Shown here piece by piece: positions 9,578 to 15,892 of a stretch of 15,892 nucleotides of DNA (the stretch's first letter is position 1; the number at the start of each line of letters is the position of its first letter). Below the pieces are notes generated by a model. It had not been told where the DNA came from, did no database searches, and saw nothing but the letters and a program-made list of their open reading frames with translations. The stretch is from Candidatus Thorarchaeota archaeon. GTDB lineage: Archaea > Asgardarchaeota > Thorarchaeia > Thorarchaeales > Thorarchaeaceae. The translations under genes and the position numbers were made by a program. The stretch spans positions 1 through 15,892 of the forward strand of contig JAEORI010000090.1 in assembly GCA_016840965.1 (NCBI GenBank). Direction: 5' to 3'.

Positions 9578-9612
9578 AAAATACCTGCTGTCGAGATAGA
9601 ATCGGGTATTTT
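9578..9612. promoter_or_regulatory. Inverted repeat just upstream of the GNAT-OB gene
   Basis: AAAATACC (9578-9585) and GGTATTTT (9605-9612) form an exact 8-base inverted repeat separated by 19 bases, ending two bases before the ATG at 9615. As RNA it could form a hairpin that ends the permease transcript. As DNA it could be an operator or a promoter element for the next gene. The sequence does not decide between these. Confidence 0.35.
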
Positions 9613-9614
9613 CG

Positions 9615-10412
9615 ATGGTTGACCAGAAAGATATCATGGTACGTAGAGCAGAAGAGAAAGATGTCGAGAATTTAACACATGCATGCAAGAAAGCATTTGA
9701 CTCAGACAAAGAATTTGGATCTCCAGGTCCAGGGGGTCCTCCGGGATATGATTCGATTGAATGGAATGCAACAATAATTCGCAATCAGTACTTGCAGTAC
9801 TACAAGATTCTATTTGAAGACAACATTGTTGGAGGGTTCATTGCGGGAGATAGAGGGCCTGGATATCAAGTATGTGAGAGAATCTGGGTTGACCCTGATT
9901 ATATGAGAAAGGGTATTGGAAAGAGAGCCTTTGAGTTAATTGAGGAAGGATATCCTACTGCAGATTTATGGGCTCTGGGAACGCCAGAGTGGAATTCAAG
10001 AACTAATTCATTCTATAAAAAAATCGGATTTTCAATGATAGGACAAACACATGATTATCCAACATGGAGCGGTAATTATTACGAAAAGAGGATTTCAAAC
10101 AGGTTTCCACAGGCTATGTCAAAAATAGAGAATCTTCGTAAAGAGCGGAACCAAGTTGTTGTTGAAGGACAGGTGGACCACATGCCAAGCGTACGAACCG
10201 TTTCATCAAGAAAAACTAGTGAAACATTGAAGGTCGTTAATACTTCTTTGAGAGATGAAACTGGTTCAGTCAATCTTGTCCTTTGGAATGATCAAATCAG
10301 GCAAGTCAAAGCTGGATCCAGAATACGGATTGAGAATGGGTATCTGAAAGAGTATAAGAATGAGCTCCAATTAGGAGTTGGTCAGTGGGGTATGATAATC
10401 ACTTTACTCTGA
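9615..10412 (+). CDS. GNAT N-acetyltransferase fused to an SSB/RPA-type OB-fold domain
   Basis: This is a two-domain protein of 265 residues. Residues about 8-160 form a GNAT acetyltransferase. The acetyl-CoA-binding motif A is seen as I-W-V-D-P-D-Y-M-R-K-G-I-G (R99 to G102 being the R/Q-x-x-G-x-G/A loop), and motif B as N-S-R-T-N-S-F-Y-K-K-I-G-F (Y134, G138). A Gly/Pro-rich loop lies at 35-44. Residues about 179-265 form an OB-fold of the archaeal SSB/SOSS-B kind: D-E-T-G at 214-217, L-W at 223-224, N-G-Y at 241-243 and L-Q-L-G-V-G at 251-256, in the usual order. The likely role is acetylation of a protein or small molecule, targeted through binding of single-stranded DNA or RNA, but the substrate cannot be read from sequence. 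The ATG at 9636 (M8) is an equally plausible start and sits where many GNAT proteins begin. The small EF-like gene follows 123 bases later. Confidence 0.85.
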   Translation: MVDQKDIMVRRAEEKDVENLTHACKKAFDSDKEFGSPGPGGPPGYDSIEWNATIIRNQYLQYYKILFEDNIVGGFIAGDRGPGYQVCERIWVDPDYMRKGIGKRAFELIEEGYPTADLWALGTPEWNSRTNSFYKKIGFSMIGQTHDYPTWSGNYYEKRISNRFPQAMSKIENLRKERNQVVVEGQVDHMPSVRTVSSRKTSETLKVVNTSLRDETGSVNLVLWNDQIRQVKAGSRIRIENGYLKEYKNELQLGVGQWGMIITLL

Positions 10413-10522
10413 CATGATGCCAGGCAAAATTTGGAGGAAATATTTCAGATTTCATTAAGTATGAGATCTAAAATGAATGCTGACGAAGAACTTTTCAGAT
10501 TGATTGTGACAACTAGTAGCAC

Positions 10523-10527
10523 AGGTG
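10523..10527 (+). promoter_or_regulatory. Shine-Dalgarno site that sets the start of the EF-like gene
   Basis: AGGTG is complementary to the 3' end of archaeal 16S rRNA and lies eight bases before the ATG at 10536. It supports that start over the longer open frame beginning with TTG at 10431. Confidence 0.6.
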
Positions 10528-10535
10528 CTTTTAAT

Positions 10536-10790
10536 ATGGGAGAGAAGAAGCAAATAGGAATCATAACACGATACTTTCACAAGATTGGTGTCGCAGCTAT
10601 TATGCTTGATCATAAAATCAGCGTTGGTAATAAAATCCGCATTGAAGGTGCAACTACAGATTTAGAAATGACTATTAGATCGATGCAAATTGACCGAGAA
10701 GATATTGAATCTGGAAATAAAGGTCAAGAAATTGCTATCAAAGTTTCAGACAGGGTTCGAGAGAAAGACATCGTCTATCTTGTAGAGTAA
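10536..10790 (+). CDS. Small EF-Tu domain-2-like protein (translation elongation factor-like)
   Basis: This is an 84-residue single beta-barrel. The pattern I-G-I-I-T-R-Y-F-H-K-I-G-V-A at the start, V-G-N-K-I-R-I-E-G-A-T-T-D in the middle, S-M-Q-I-D-R-E-D-I-E, then G-Q-E-I-A-I-K-V and a final V-R-E-K-D-I-V-Y is characteristic of stand-alone proteins related to domain 2 of translation GTPases. The same fold forms the C-terminal domain of U32 peptidases. No GTPase domain is present, and the family has no settled biochemical role; binding of RNA or a protein partner is an inference. The frame is open for 35 more codons upstream, but those residues do not resemble the family and the ATG used here has a good ribosome-binding site. 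No U32 peptidase is nearby. Confidence 0.85.
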   Translation: MGEKKQIGIITRYFHKIGVAAIMLDHKISVGNKIRIEGATTDLEMTIRSMQIDREDIESGNKGQEIAIKVSDRVREKDIVYLVE

Positions 10791-10875
10791 GAACAAGTAG
10801 AATAGATAGAATCAGATGGTCAACGCATCAGAAAAAGCTAGTTAAAGATTCTATCACTAACTCTAACGAAGTAGA

Positions 10876-13140
10876 ATGGAACTAGACGCCAAAAAGAACT
10901 CCCTCAACATAGCTAATATAGTTAGATTTGCAATCCTATCACTAAGTCTTTCATTTCTAGGGTATATTCTATTAGCTGATGCATGGGGAACTTCTACTAT
11001 TGGCGTGGAAATTCATTCAGTTTTAGCATTCATTGCAATTACATGTTCTGGATTTGTACTTGTTCAATATGTAGTGAGTAGACAGCAAGACCAAACCATA
11101 TTTCATGCATCCTTTATTTACATAGCTATAATCAACATAATTAGAGCAATCAGGATATTCTTTGACGATTCAGTTCTATCAGAATATGGGACTCCCTTAA
11201 TGGTTGCTGGTGATACTTACTACCTCACAACAGTTGCTGTCCTACTTCTAATTGGTATTATTTTGAGAAGAAATAGAAAAATCAGAAATCGCAGTCTTAT
11301 GACAATATCTTTAGTAATTGCAGCAATACTGCTTCATATTTTGAATTTAGTCTTAGTGTTTCCAACCTTTCCAAGTTCTTCTCTAGAAGTTTCATCTATA
11401 GTATTGGGATTCATCGCAACAAATATTTTTGCACTCTCTGGGATTATTTCTTCAAAGACTCCTGAATCGTCTACTCACTTCAAAGTTTCACTGCTAATCG
11501 TTGGATTTGGATTATTTGGAATATCATGGCTTCCATCAGTTCTTTCTCTATATTTTCAATCTAATATTTGGTTAATGGCATTTTCATTGAGAACTGCTGG
11601 ACTTATCGTCCTCAGTATGGCAATTGCAGTTCCATTTTTATCAAATGCAGGGATGAAACAATCTTACGCTTACTTGTTAGTTTTTGGCTTGGATTCTCTA
11701 GTTCTTCTTCCTGCAGGTGTCACAGTTATTTCAGAAAGGCATTTTTTGCTACCAATACTACTTAATGAAGAGTTGTTTCTTGTTGTTCATGCTGGAGCTG
11801 CATTAGTAGCGATAATCATGGCATTTTTGATTTTCAATTATGACATTCAGAAGCCTGCACTAAAACGTAGACCAATTATAACACTCTTCATTACTTGGGG
11901 CACAATTGAGCTATACTTAGTATTTGCTTCCATCATAATGGGTGTGGATTTTATTGGGGGATCAATTATTCCATATCTAGTTGGCATTAGCTTCACTATT
12001 GCACATTTGCCTTTCGCTGTACGATATACAATTAATCCACAAATCCTTCAGAAAAAGACTGCAAAACCAAACGCACTGAGACTGATTATAATATCTCCTT
12101 TGATTTTCACAATATTGATTCTTGGAGAAATCGCTGGCAGAATTATTGGGAATAGCATTGCGGACGCTTATGCTAGGCCATTTGGACAATCACTACTTCT
12201 ATTATTTGCCATCTTTAGCATCTTTGGATTTGTGTTCTATTCATCAGCTCAAATCAATGATTCAAATGGAAAAATAACTGTGGACGTACTATCCATCGGC
12301 TTCCTCGCATTATGGATTATTCCATCATTAATCAAAGCTAACTACTTGCCTTGGACAGTCGGCTGGCATTCAGCTGAAATATTACTTATATTAGGAATAA
12401 TTTTTGGACCAGCTGTTCTCGGACTAATGTATCTAAGGGAACTAGAGAAATCGGAACTCTCCCAAAAACGAGCGACTCTCTTTGCAGACCTTTTAGTACA
12501 TGACATTTCAAACTATCACCAAGCAATATCATTGAGTTTGGGATTGCTTGAATTGGAAAGTCTGAATCCCTCTGCGAAATTAGAAGCATTAAGAGATGCA
12601 TATCACGAATTGCAGCGTGCTGATTTACTGGTTCGAAATGTTAGACGATTAGGAATGATAGATGGACTTAGCAAGAAAAAGATGGAACGCACTGATGTTG
12701 TTGAAACAATCGAAGATGCTTTTCGAATTGCATCCCGTAAGGCATCACAAAAGAAGATTGATTTTCACGTTAATCAAAACGTCGGAGTGTGTTTTGTATT
12801 AGCTAGTGGATTATTACTAGACGTATTTTTGAATCTATTTGATAATGCCATTGAATATTCAAGCGATCACACGAGAATCGATGTTGAGATTGAAGAAAAC
12901 ATGGTTGATAGGAGAGAATATTGGAAGATTGATGTTTCTGACAATGGTATTGGTATAGAACCAGAAAGACGACATAAGTTGTTCTCTCGGTATATGATTG
13001 ATTCACAGGGGACAGGTCTTGGACTTTCCGTTGTCAGTGCGTTGATACAAGCATTTGGTGGTAAGATTTCAGTTCGTGATAGAGTTCCTGGAGAGTATGA
13101 TAAGGGTACAACGTTTTCAATCATACTGCCAAAAGTTTGA
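10876..13140 (+). CDS. Multi-spanning membrane sensor histidine kinase
   Basis: This is a 754-residue protein. Residues about 12-525 are almost entirely hydrophobic helices, by eye 15-16 spans joined by short loops, with no recognised PAS, HAMP or extracellular sensor domain. Residues about 530-600 form the dimerisation/phosphoacceptor helices, with H542 in V-H-D-I-S-N as the probable phosphorylated histidine. The ATPase domain follows: N-box N653 and N657 (N-L-F-D-N-A), G1 box D689-G693 (D-N-G-I-G), G2 box G712-S718 (G-T-G-L-G-L-S) and a final K-G-T-T-F-S-I, so all ATP-binding elements are intact. The protein should autophosphorylate in response to a membrane or lipid-phase signal. It has no attached receiver domain and no response regulator is in view, so it is an orphan here. 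The ATG at 10876 has no strong Shine-Dalgarno match. The first line of the gene looks AT-richer than the giant surface gene. Confidence 0.92.
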   Translation: MELDAKKNSLNIANIVRFAILSLSLSFLGYILLADAWGTSTIGVEIHSVLAFIAITCSGFVLVQYVVSRQQDQTIFHASFIYIAIINIIRAIRIFFDDSVLSEYGTPLMVAGDTYYLTTVAVLLLIGIILRRNRKIRNRSLMTISLVIAAILLHILNLVLVFPTFPSSSLEVSSIVLGFIATNIFALSGIISSKTPESSTHFKVSLLIVGFGLFGISWLPSVLSLYFQSNIWLMAFSLRTAGLIVLSMAIAVPFLSNAGMKQSYAYLLVFGLDSLVLLPAGVTVISERHFLLPILLNEELFLVVHAGAALVAIIMAFLIFNYDIQKPALKRRPIITLFITWGTIELYLVFASIIMGVDFIGGSIIPYLVGISFTIAHLPFAVRYTINPQILQKKTAKPNALRLIIISPLIFTILILGEIAGRIIGNSIADAYARPFGQSLLLLFAIFSIFGFVFYSSAQINDSNGKITVDVLSIGFLALWIIPSLIKANYLPWTVGWHSAEILLILGIIFGPAVLGLMYLRELEKSELSQKRATLFADLLVHDISNYHQAISLSLGLLELESLNPSAKLEALRDAYHELQRADLLVRNVRRLGMIDGLSKKKMERTDVVETIEDAFRIASRKASQKKIDFHVNQNVGVCFVLASGLLLDVFLNLFDNAIEYSSDHTRIDVEIEENMVDRREYWKIDVSDNGIGIEPERRHKLFSRYMIDSQGTGLGLSVVSALIQAFGGKISVRDRVPGEYDKGTTFSIILPKV

Positions 13141-13142
13141 AT

Positions 13143-13718
13143 CTAGTCCTTTTTTTGAATTCTAACACCATCTCGCGATATGAGCAGGTCACCGTTTCCC
13201 TCAATAACATTCTCATACCTTGAAAAAATAAACAGCAAGTCAGACAATCTGTTCAGATACTTTAAGACATTTGAATCAACATTTGATACCTTTGATAGTG
13301 TGAGAACTCTTCTTTCAGCCCTTCTGCAGATGGTTCTGCAAATATGCAGGAGTGCTCCTGCATCGGAACCTCCGGGTATGACAAAATTCGTTAGTAATGG
13401 TAATTCTTCAGAGAGGTCATCAGCAATTTTCTCAATAGTTTCAACATCAGCCTGCAAGACTTTTCTCAGATTTTCATTTGAACTACCGCTTTCCGTCGAT
13501 GCCAGCTCTGCATTGATGAAGAATAGGAGTTGTTGAATATCATGGATGTGAGTTCCTATTTTATCTGAAGAGTACTTTTTTGTGAAGCCTAGAAATGAAT
13601 TAAGTTCATCAACTGCACCATAAGCTTCTACTCTAATGTCATCTTTGTCTATTCTTTCTCCAGACCGGAGACTTGTCTGTCCCTTATCACCAGCGCCTGT
13701 GTAAATTCGTTTTGACAA
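13143..13718 (-). CDS. pduO: PduO-type cob(I)yrinic acid a,c-diamide / cob(I)alamin adenosyltransferase
   Basis: This enzyme transfers the 5'-deoxyadenosyl group of ATP to cob(I)alamin, giving adenosylcobalamin in the cytoplasm. The 191-residue sequence is complete and of normal family length (PF01923). The ATP-binding start is T7-G-A-G-D-K-G-Q-T; E31-A-Y-G-A-V-D-E-L-N opens the first helix. The signature R128-x3-R132-x2-E135 matches the catalytic Arg/Arg/Glu pattern of the human MMAB and bacterial PduO enzymes, and Y154-L-N-R-L-S-D is the typical last-helix motif. The start is TTG, preceded by GGTG at 13727-13724; no ATG exists before an upstream in-frame stop. The gene converges with the kinase gene, two bases separating the stops, and is divergent from the oxidoreductase gene. 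Its product would serve B12-dependent enzymes such as methylmalonyl-CoA mutase or class II ribonucleotide reductase, none of which is in the window. Confidence 0.95.
   Translation of the reverse strand: MSKRIYTGAGDKGQTSLRSGERIDKDDIRVEAYGAVDELNSFLGFTKKYSSDKIGTHIHDIQQLLFFINAELASTESGSSNENLRKVLQADVETIEKIADDLSEELPLLTNFVIPGGSDAGALLHICRTICRRAERRVLTLSKVSNVDSNVLKYLNRLSDLLFIFSRYENVIEGNGDLLISRDGVRIQKKD
13150..13156 (+). terminator. Poly-T terminator of the histidine kinase gene
   Basis: Seven consecutive T residues begin ten bases after the kinase stop codon. Archaeal RNA polymerase terminates at such T runs without needing a hairpin. The run lies inside the last codons of the oppositely oriented adenosyltransferase gene, where it encodes Lys-Lys, so terminator and coding sequence overlap. 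Confidence 0.55.
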
Positions 13719-13723
13719 GCAAC

Positions 13724-13727
13724 CACC
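13724..13727 (-). promoter_or_regulatory. Shine-Dalgarno match supporting the TTG start of the adenosyltransferase
   Basis: Read on the - strand, GGTG lies five bases before the TTG at 13718. It is a four-base match to the archaeal anti-Shine-Dalgarno sequence and supports a non-ATG start where no ATG is available. Confidence 0.45.
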
Positions 13728-13799
13728 AATCCTTGACTTATTTTACCTGAATGATTAGCCTTTCCATCTGTGAAAATACTTCATTCTTAAGAGTCTTAA

Positions 13800-13815
13800 T
13801 AGAACGCATGTTCTA
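13800..13815. promoter_or_regulatory. Candidate operator: 16-base inverted repeat in the divergent intergenic region
   Basis: TAGAACGCATGTTCTA has perfect 6-base arms (TAGAAC / GTTCTA) around GCAT. It lies 43 bases before the oxidoreductase ATG and 81 bases before the adenosyltransferase TTG. The size and symmetry suit a dimeric helix-turn-helix regulator, and the position would allow control of the oxidoreductase or of both genes. A shorter palindrome, TCTTAAGA, is at 13785-13792. No regulator gene is present in the window. Confidence 0.5.
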
Positions 13816-13858
13816 GAATCAGAAATGTTAATGTCATTGAGTTTCAACTAGTCTGTCA

Positions 13859-15892
13859 ATGGTAGTCGAAAAACGTCGTTCAGCCTGTGCATTGAATTGC
13901 CCGGACATTTGTGCATTCATAGTCCATATTGAAGATGGCAAGATTATTCGACTCGAGGGAGATCCAGATCATCCCTATACTCTTGGAAGATGTTGCCCAA
14001 AAGGATACGCGCATGTATTGAGAATGTATTATGATGACCGACTGCTATATCCCCACAAGAAACAACCTGATGGTACTTTCACAAGAATTTCGTGGAATGA
14101 GGCTTTTGATGAAATTACCCACAATATGAGGGAGGCAAAAAGCCAGTATGGACCGCAAAGTGTTGGCATCTATTCAGGATCTGGAAACGATGGAATGGCT
14201 CCCCGGTATGCTGCTAGATTTGCAAACGCTTTTGGTTGTAGAATGATTCCAGGGATAGCTGAAATCTGTTTTGAAGGAGCATATGAAGGAGCTCGATTTA
14301 ATGTAGGTCCATTTCCACCACATGAACTTCAAGACTGGGCTAATTCAAAGTGTATTGTGATTTGGGGGACAAATAAATTCGAATCAAGTATCCATTGTAA
14401 GCGTGTAATCCAAGAAGCCATTGATAATGGTGCAAAGTTGGTAGTGATAGATCCGAGAAAAACCCCATACGCAAAGATTGCTGATCTTTATACGACAATA
14501 CGACCTGGAACAGACGGGGCTTTGGCGCTAGGAATAGCAAACGAGATTATTCGCAGAAACCTCTACAACCATGATTTTGTTAGGGACTATGTATATGGTT
14601 TTGAGGAATTCAAGAAACGTGTATCAGACTATGACACGAAGAGAGTAAATGAAATCACCTGGGTTGACGAGAGTACTATTAGAGAGCTAGCAACCATTAT
14701 TGCTACAAACGGTCCAGCGTTGATTACCACTGCGCCTGCAGGGATGAATCACTACACGAATGGAACTTGGGCTGCTAGAGCAGTACACAGTCTTCTTGCT
14801 ATTTGTGGCTATATTGGAGTATCAGGCGGTGGTTTTCAGTATCTATCATCTGACAATAGTCCCTTTAATAGCTCAGCAGTGACTCTTCCTGAGCTGCTGG
14901 ATGATAATGAACAACCAATTGTTCCATCTGGAACCTATCTGCCCGACTATATTCTTAGACATAAGAAGAGTCCTCTGAAGGTTCTAATAATTCAGGCAGC
15001 TAGTCCTATGACCCAGTGGCCAAACACAAACAAGACAAAGGAATCACTAGACCGTATTCCATTCAAAGTATGCATAGATCTAGAAATGACTGATACTGCA
15101 AAACTCTGCGATATTGTCCTTCCGGCCACATTCATTTTTGAACATCATAATCTGGTTCATTCGGAACTTCATAGAATTGTGCAATATGCACCAAAGATTG
15201 TAGAGCCTTTAGGCGAGGTAAAGAGTGAACTAGATATTTGGAAGGGAATTTCTGAGAAACTTGGTCTTGGAGAATATTTTCAACTATCCGAACTTGATGC
15301 AATCAAACTTGCACTTCAGAGTGAAGATTGTAAAGATATCAGTTTCGAGCTACTATTAGAGAAACCTGAGGGAATCAGGACAAGAAGTCCAGCAATTCCA
15401 TTCATTGATCATAAGTTCGCCACCCAAACTGGAAAAATAGAACTCTATTCTATGGAACTAAAAAATCAAGGATTCGATCCACTACCATTCCATGAAGAAC
15501 CAGTAGAGAGTCCAGTTTCAACCCCTGAAGTCTTCAAAGAATATCCATTTATCATGATTACAGGACGCCTAAGAGAACGACTACATTCACAATATACTAC
15601 CCTAGAAGTGGGTGGTACTGTGAAGAGTTATGCTCATTGTACGACTTGCAAGAAATGTGTCGAGGATTGTCCTGACGAGGCCATCACCTTGACTCAACCT
15701 AGTACAAGTATTATTTTGCAAGGTGCTAAACATGCACCTCAAGAACAGGCTAAGCTTAGAAAGAAACTGGGAGAACTTGTTGGCGGGTTGGCTGTACAAG
15801 TGACTAATGAAAGACTTCACATTCCACCTGAAATCACGGGATTACTTATTCCAATTTGGGACCCTACAAAATGTATTGGTTGCCGAGAATGT
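13859..15892 (+). CDS. Molybdopterin (Mo/W) oxidoreductase with ferredoxin-like C-terminal module (3'-partial)
   Basis: The frame gives 678 residues and runs off the window. It is a DMSO-reductase/formate-dehydrogenase superfamily catalytic subunit. C10-x3-C14-x3-C18-x27-C46-P-K-G binds the N-terminal 4Fe-4S cluster (Molybdop_Fe4S4). The central cofactor domains follow, with V-I-W-G-T-N-K, V-V-I-D-P-R and a late C-D-I-V-L-P-A-T. C137 in A-E-I-C-F-E-G is the likely Mo/W ligand; no in-frame TGA occurs, so no selenocysteine is indicated. The C-terminal cofactor-binding domain starts at about 562 with F-I-M-I-T-G-R and reaches L-H-S-Q-Y-T-T, but then gives way to C594-x2-C597-x2-C600-x3-C604-P and, at the window edge, C672-x2-C675-x2-C678, a ferredoxin-like pair of 4Fe-4S motifs. 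The protein has no signal peptide, so it is probably cytoplasmic. The substrate is unknown; it belongs with formate dehydrogenase-like or related anaerobic oxidoreductases. No Shine-Dalgarno precedes the ATG, which may indicate a leaderless transcript. Confidence 0.92.
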   Translation, partial: MVVEKRRSACALNCPDICAFIVHIEDGKIIRLEGDPDHPYTLGRCCPKGYAHVLRMYYDDRLLYPHKKQPDGTFTRISWNEAFDEITHNMREAKSQYGPQSVGIYSGSGNDGMAPRYAARFANAFGCRMIPGIAEICFEGAYEGARFNVGPFPPHELQDWANSKCIVIWGTNKFESSIHCKRVIQEAIDNGAKLVVIDPRKTPYAKIADLYTTIRPGTDGALALGIANEIIRRNLYNHDFVRDYVYGFEEFKKRVSDYDTKRVNEITWVDESTIRELATIIATNGPALITTAPAGMNHYTNGTWAARAVHSLLAICGYIGVSGGGFQYLSSDNSPFNSSAVTLPELLDDNEQPIVPSGTYLPDYILRHKKSPLKVLIIQAASPMTQWPNTNKTKESLDRIPFKVCIDLEMTDTAKLCDIVLPATFIFEHHNLVHSELHRIVQYAPKIVEPLGEVKSELDIWKGISEKLGLGEYFQLSELDAIKLALQSEDCKDISFELLLEKPEGIRTRSPAIPFIDHKFATQTGKIELYSMELKNQGFDPLPFHEEPVESPVSTPEVFKEYPFIMITGRLRERLHSQYTTLEVGGTVKSYAHCTTCKKCVEDCPDEAITLTQPSTSIILQGAKHAPQEQAKLRKKLGELVGGLAVQVTNERLHIPPEITGLLIPIWDPTKCIGCREC

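Noticed and set aside
9342..9599. An 85-codon + strand frame overlapping the end of the permease gene
   Set aside because: It overlaps conserved permease helices in another frame and has no family features.
13180..13536. A 118-codon + strand open frame opposite the adenosyltransferase gene
   Set aside because: The - strand frame encodes a complete, motif-perfect adenosyltransferase; the opposite frame is its antisense shadow.
13859..15892. Selenocysteine at the active site, as in many formate dehydrogenases
   Set aside because: The expected ligand position is a Cys codon (TGT, residue 137), and no in-frame TGA exists in the readable sequence.
1..15892. tRNA/rRNA genes, CRISPR arrays, insertion sequences, defence islands
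   Set aside because: No cloverleaf-like segment, spaced direct repeats, transposase, integrase or nuclease genes were seen on either strand; non-coding DNA is limited to gaps of under 250 bases.

Overview
The window most likely comes from an archaeon. The reasons are a very large cell-surface FG-GAP/VCBS protein with membrane anchors, an OB-fold of the archaeal SSB/RPA/SOSS-B type, a stand-alone EF-Tu-domain-2-like protein of a family common in archaea, Shine-Dalgarno matches of the AGGTG type, several TTG starts and poly-T termination. The overall style (moderate to low GC, giant surface repeat proteins, a multi-spanning histidine kinase, a W/Mo oxidoreductase) would fit an Asgard archaeon such as a Thorarchaeota-like lineage. 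No Asgard signature gene is present, so that lineage is only a guess. There are no rRNA, tRNA, CRISPR or transposon signals.

Layout. Positions 1-8535 are one uninterrupted reading frame that enters from upstream. It holds the end of an Ig-like extracellular domain, a membrane helix, a Lys-rich cytoplasmic loop, a second membrane helix, about 2,600 residues of extracellular beta-propeller-type repeats, and a C-terminal membrane anchor. A structured, hairpin-rich stretch follows. Positions 8770-10790 hold three ordinary-sized genes on the + strand: a TauE/SafE-family permease, a GNAT acetyltransferase fused to a single-stranded nucleic-acid-binding-type OB-fold, and the small EF-Tu-domain-2-like protein. 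Positions 10876-13140 encode a histidine kinase with roughly 15-16 membrane helices. It converges, with two bases between stop codons, on a PduO-type cob(I)alamin adenosyltransferase on the - strand (13143-13718). A 140-base divergent intergenic region with a 16-base inverted repeat separates that gene from a molybdopterin oxidoreductase (13859 to the end of the window). The oxidoreductase is cut by the window edge and carries a ferredoxin-like 4Fe-4S domain where the C-terminal cofactor-binding domain should continue.

How the genes work together. No single operon or defence-like system is evident. The giant protein is a surface or adhesion/sensing structure of unknown ligand. The permease exports or imports a small anion. 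The kinase is an orphan, with no response regulator in view. The adenosyltransferase supplies adenosylcobalamin. The oxidoreductase carries out a redox reaction on an unidentified substrate and probably passes electrons through its own extra clusters. The most unusual items are the two-anchor topology of the giant protein, the GNAT-OB fusion and the ferredoxin module inside or after the oxidoreductase's C-terminal domain.
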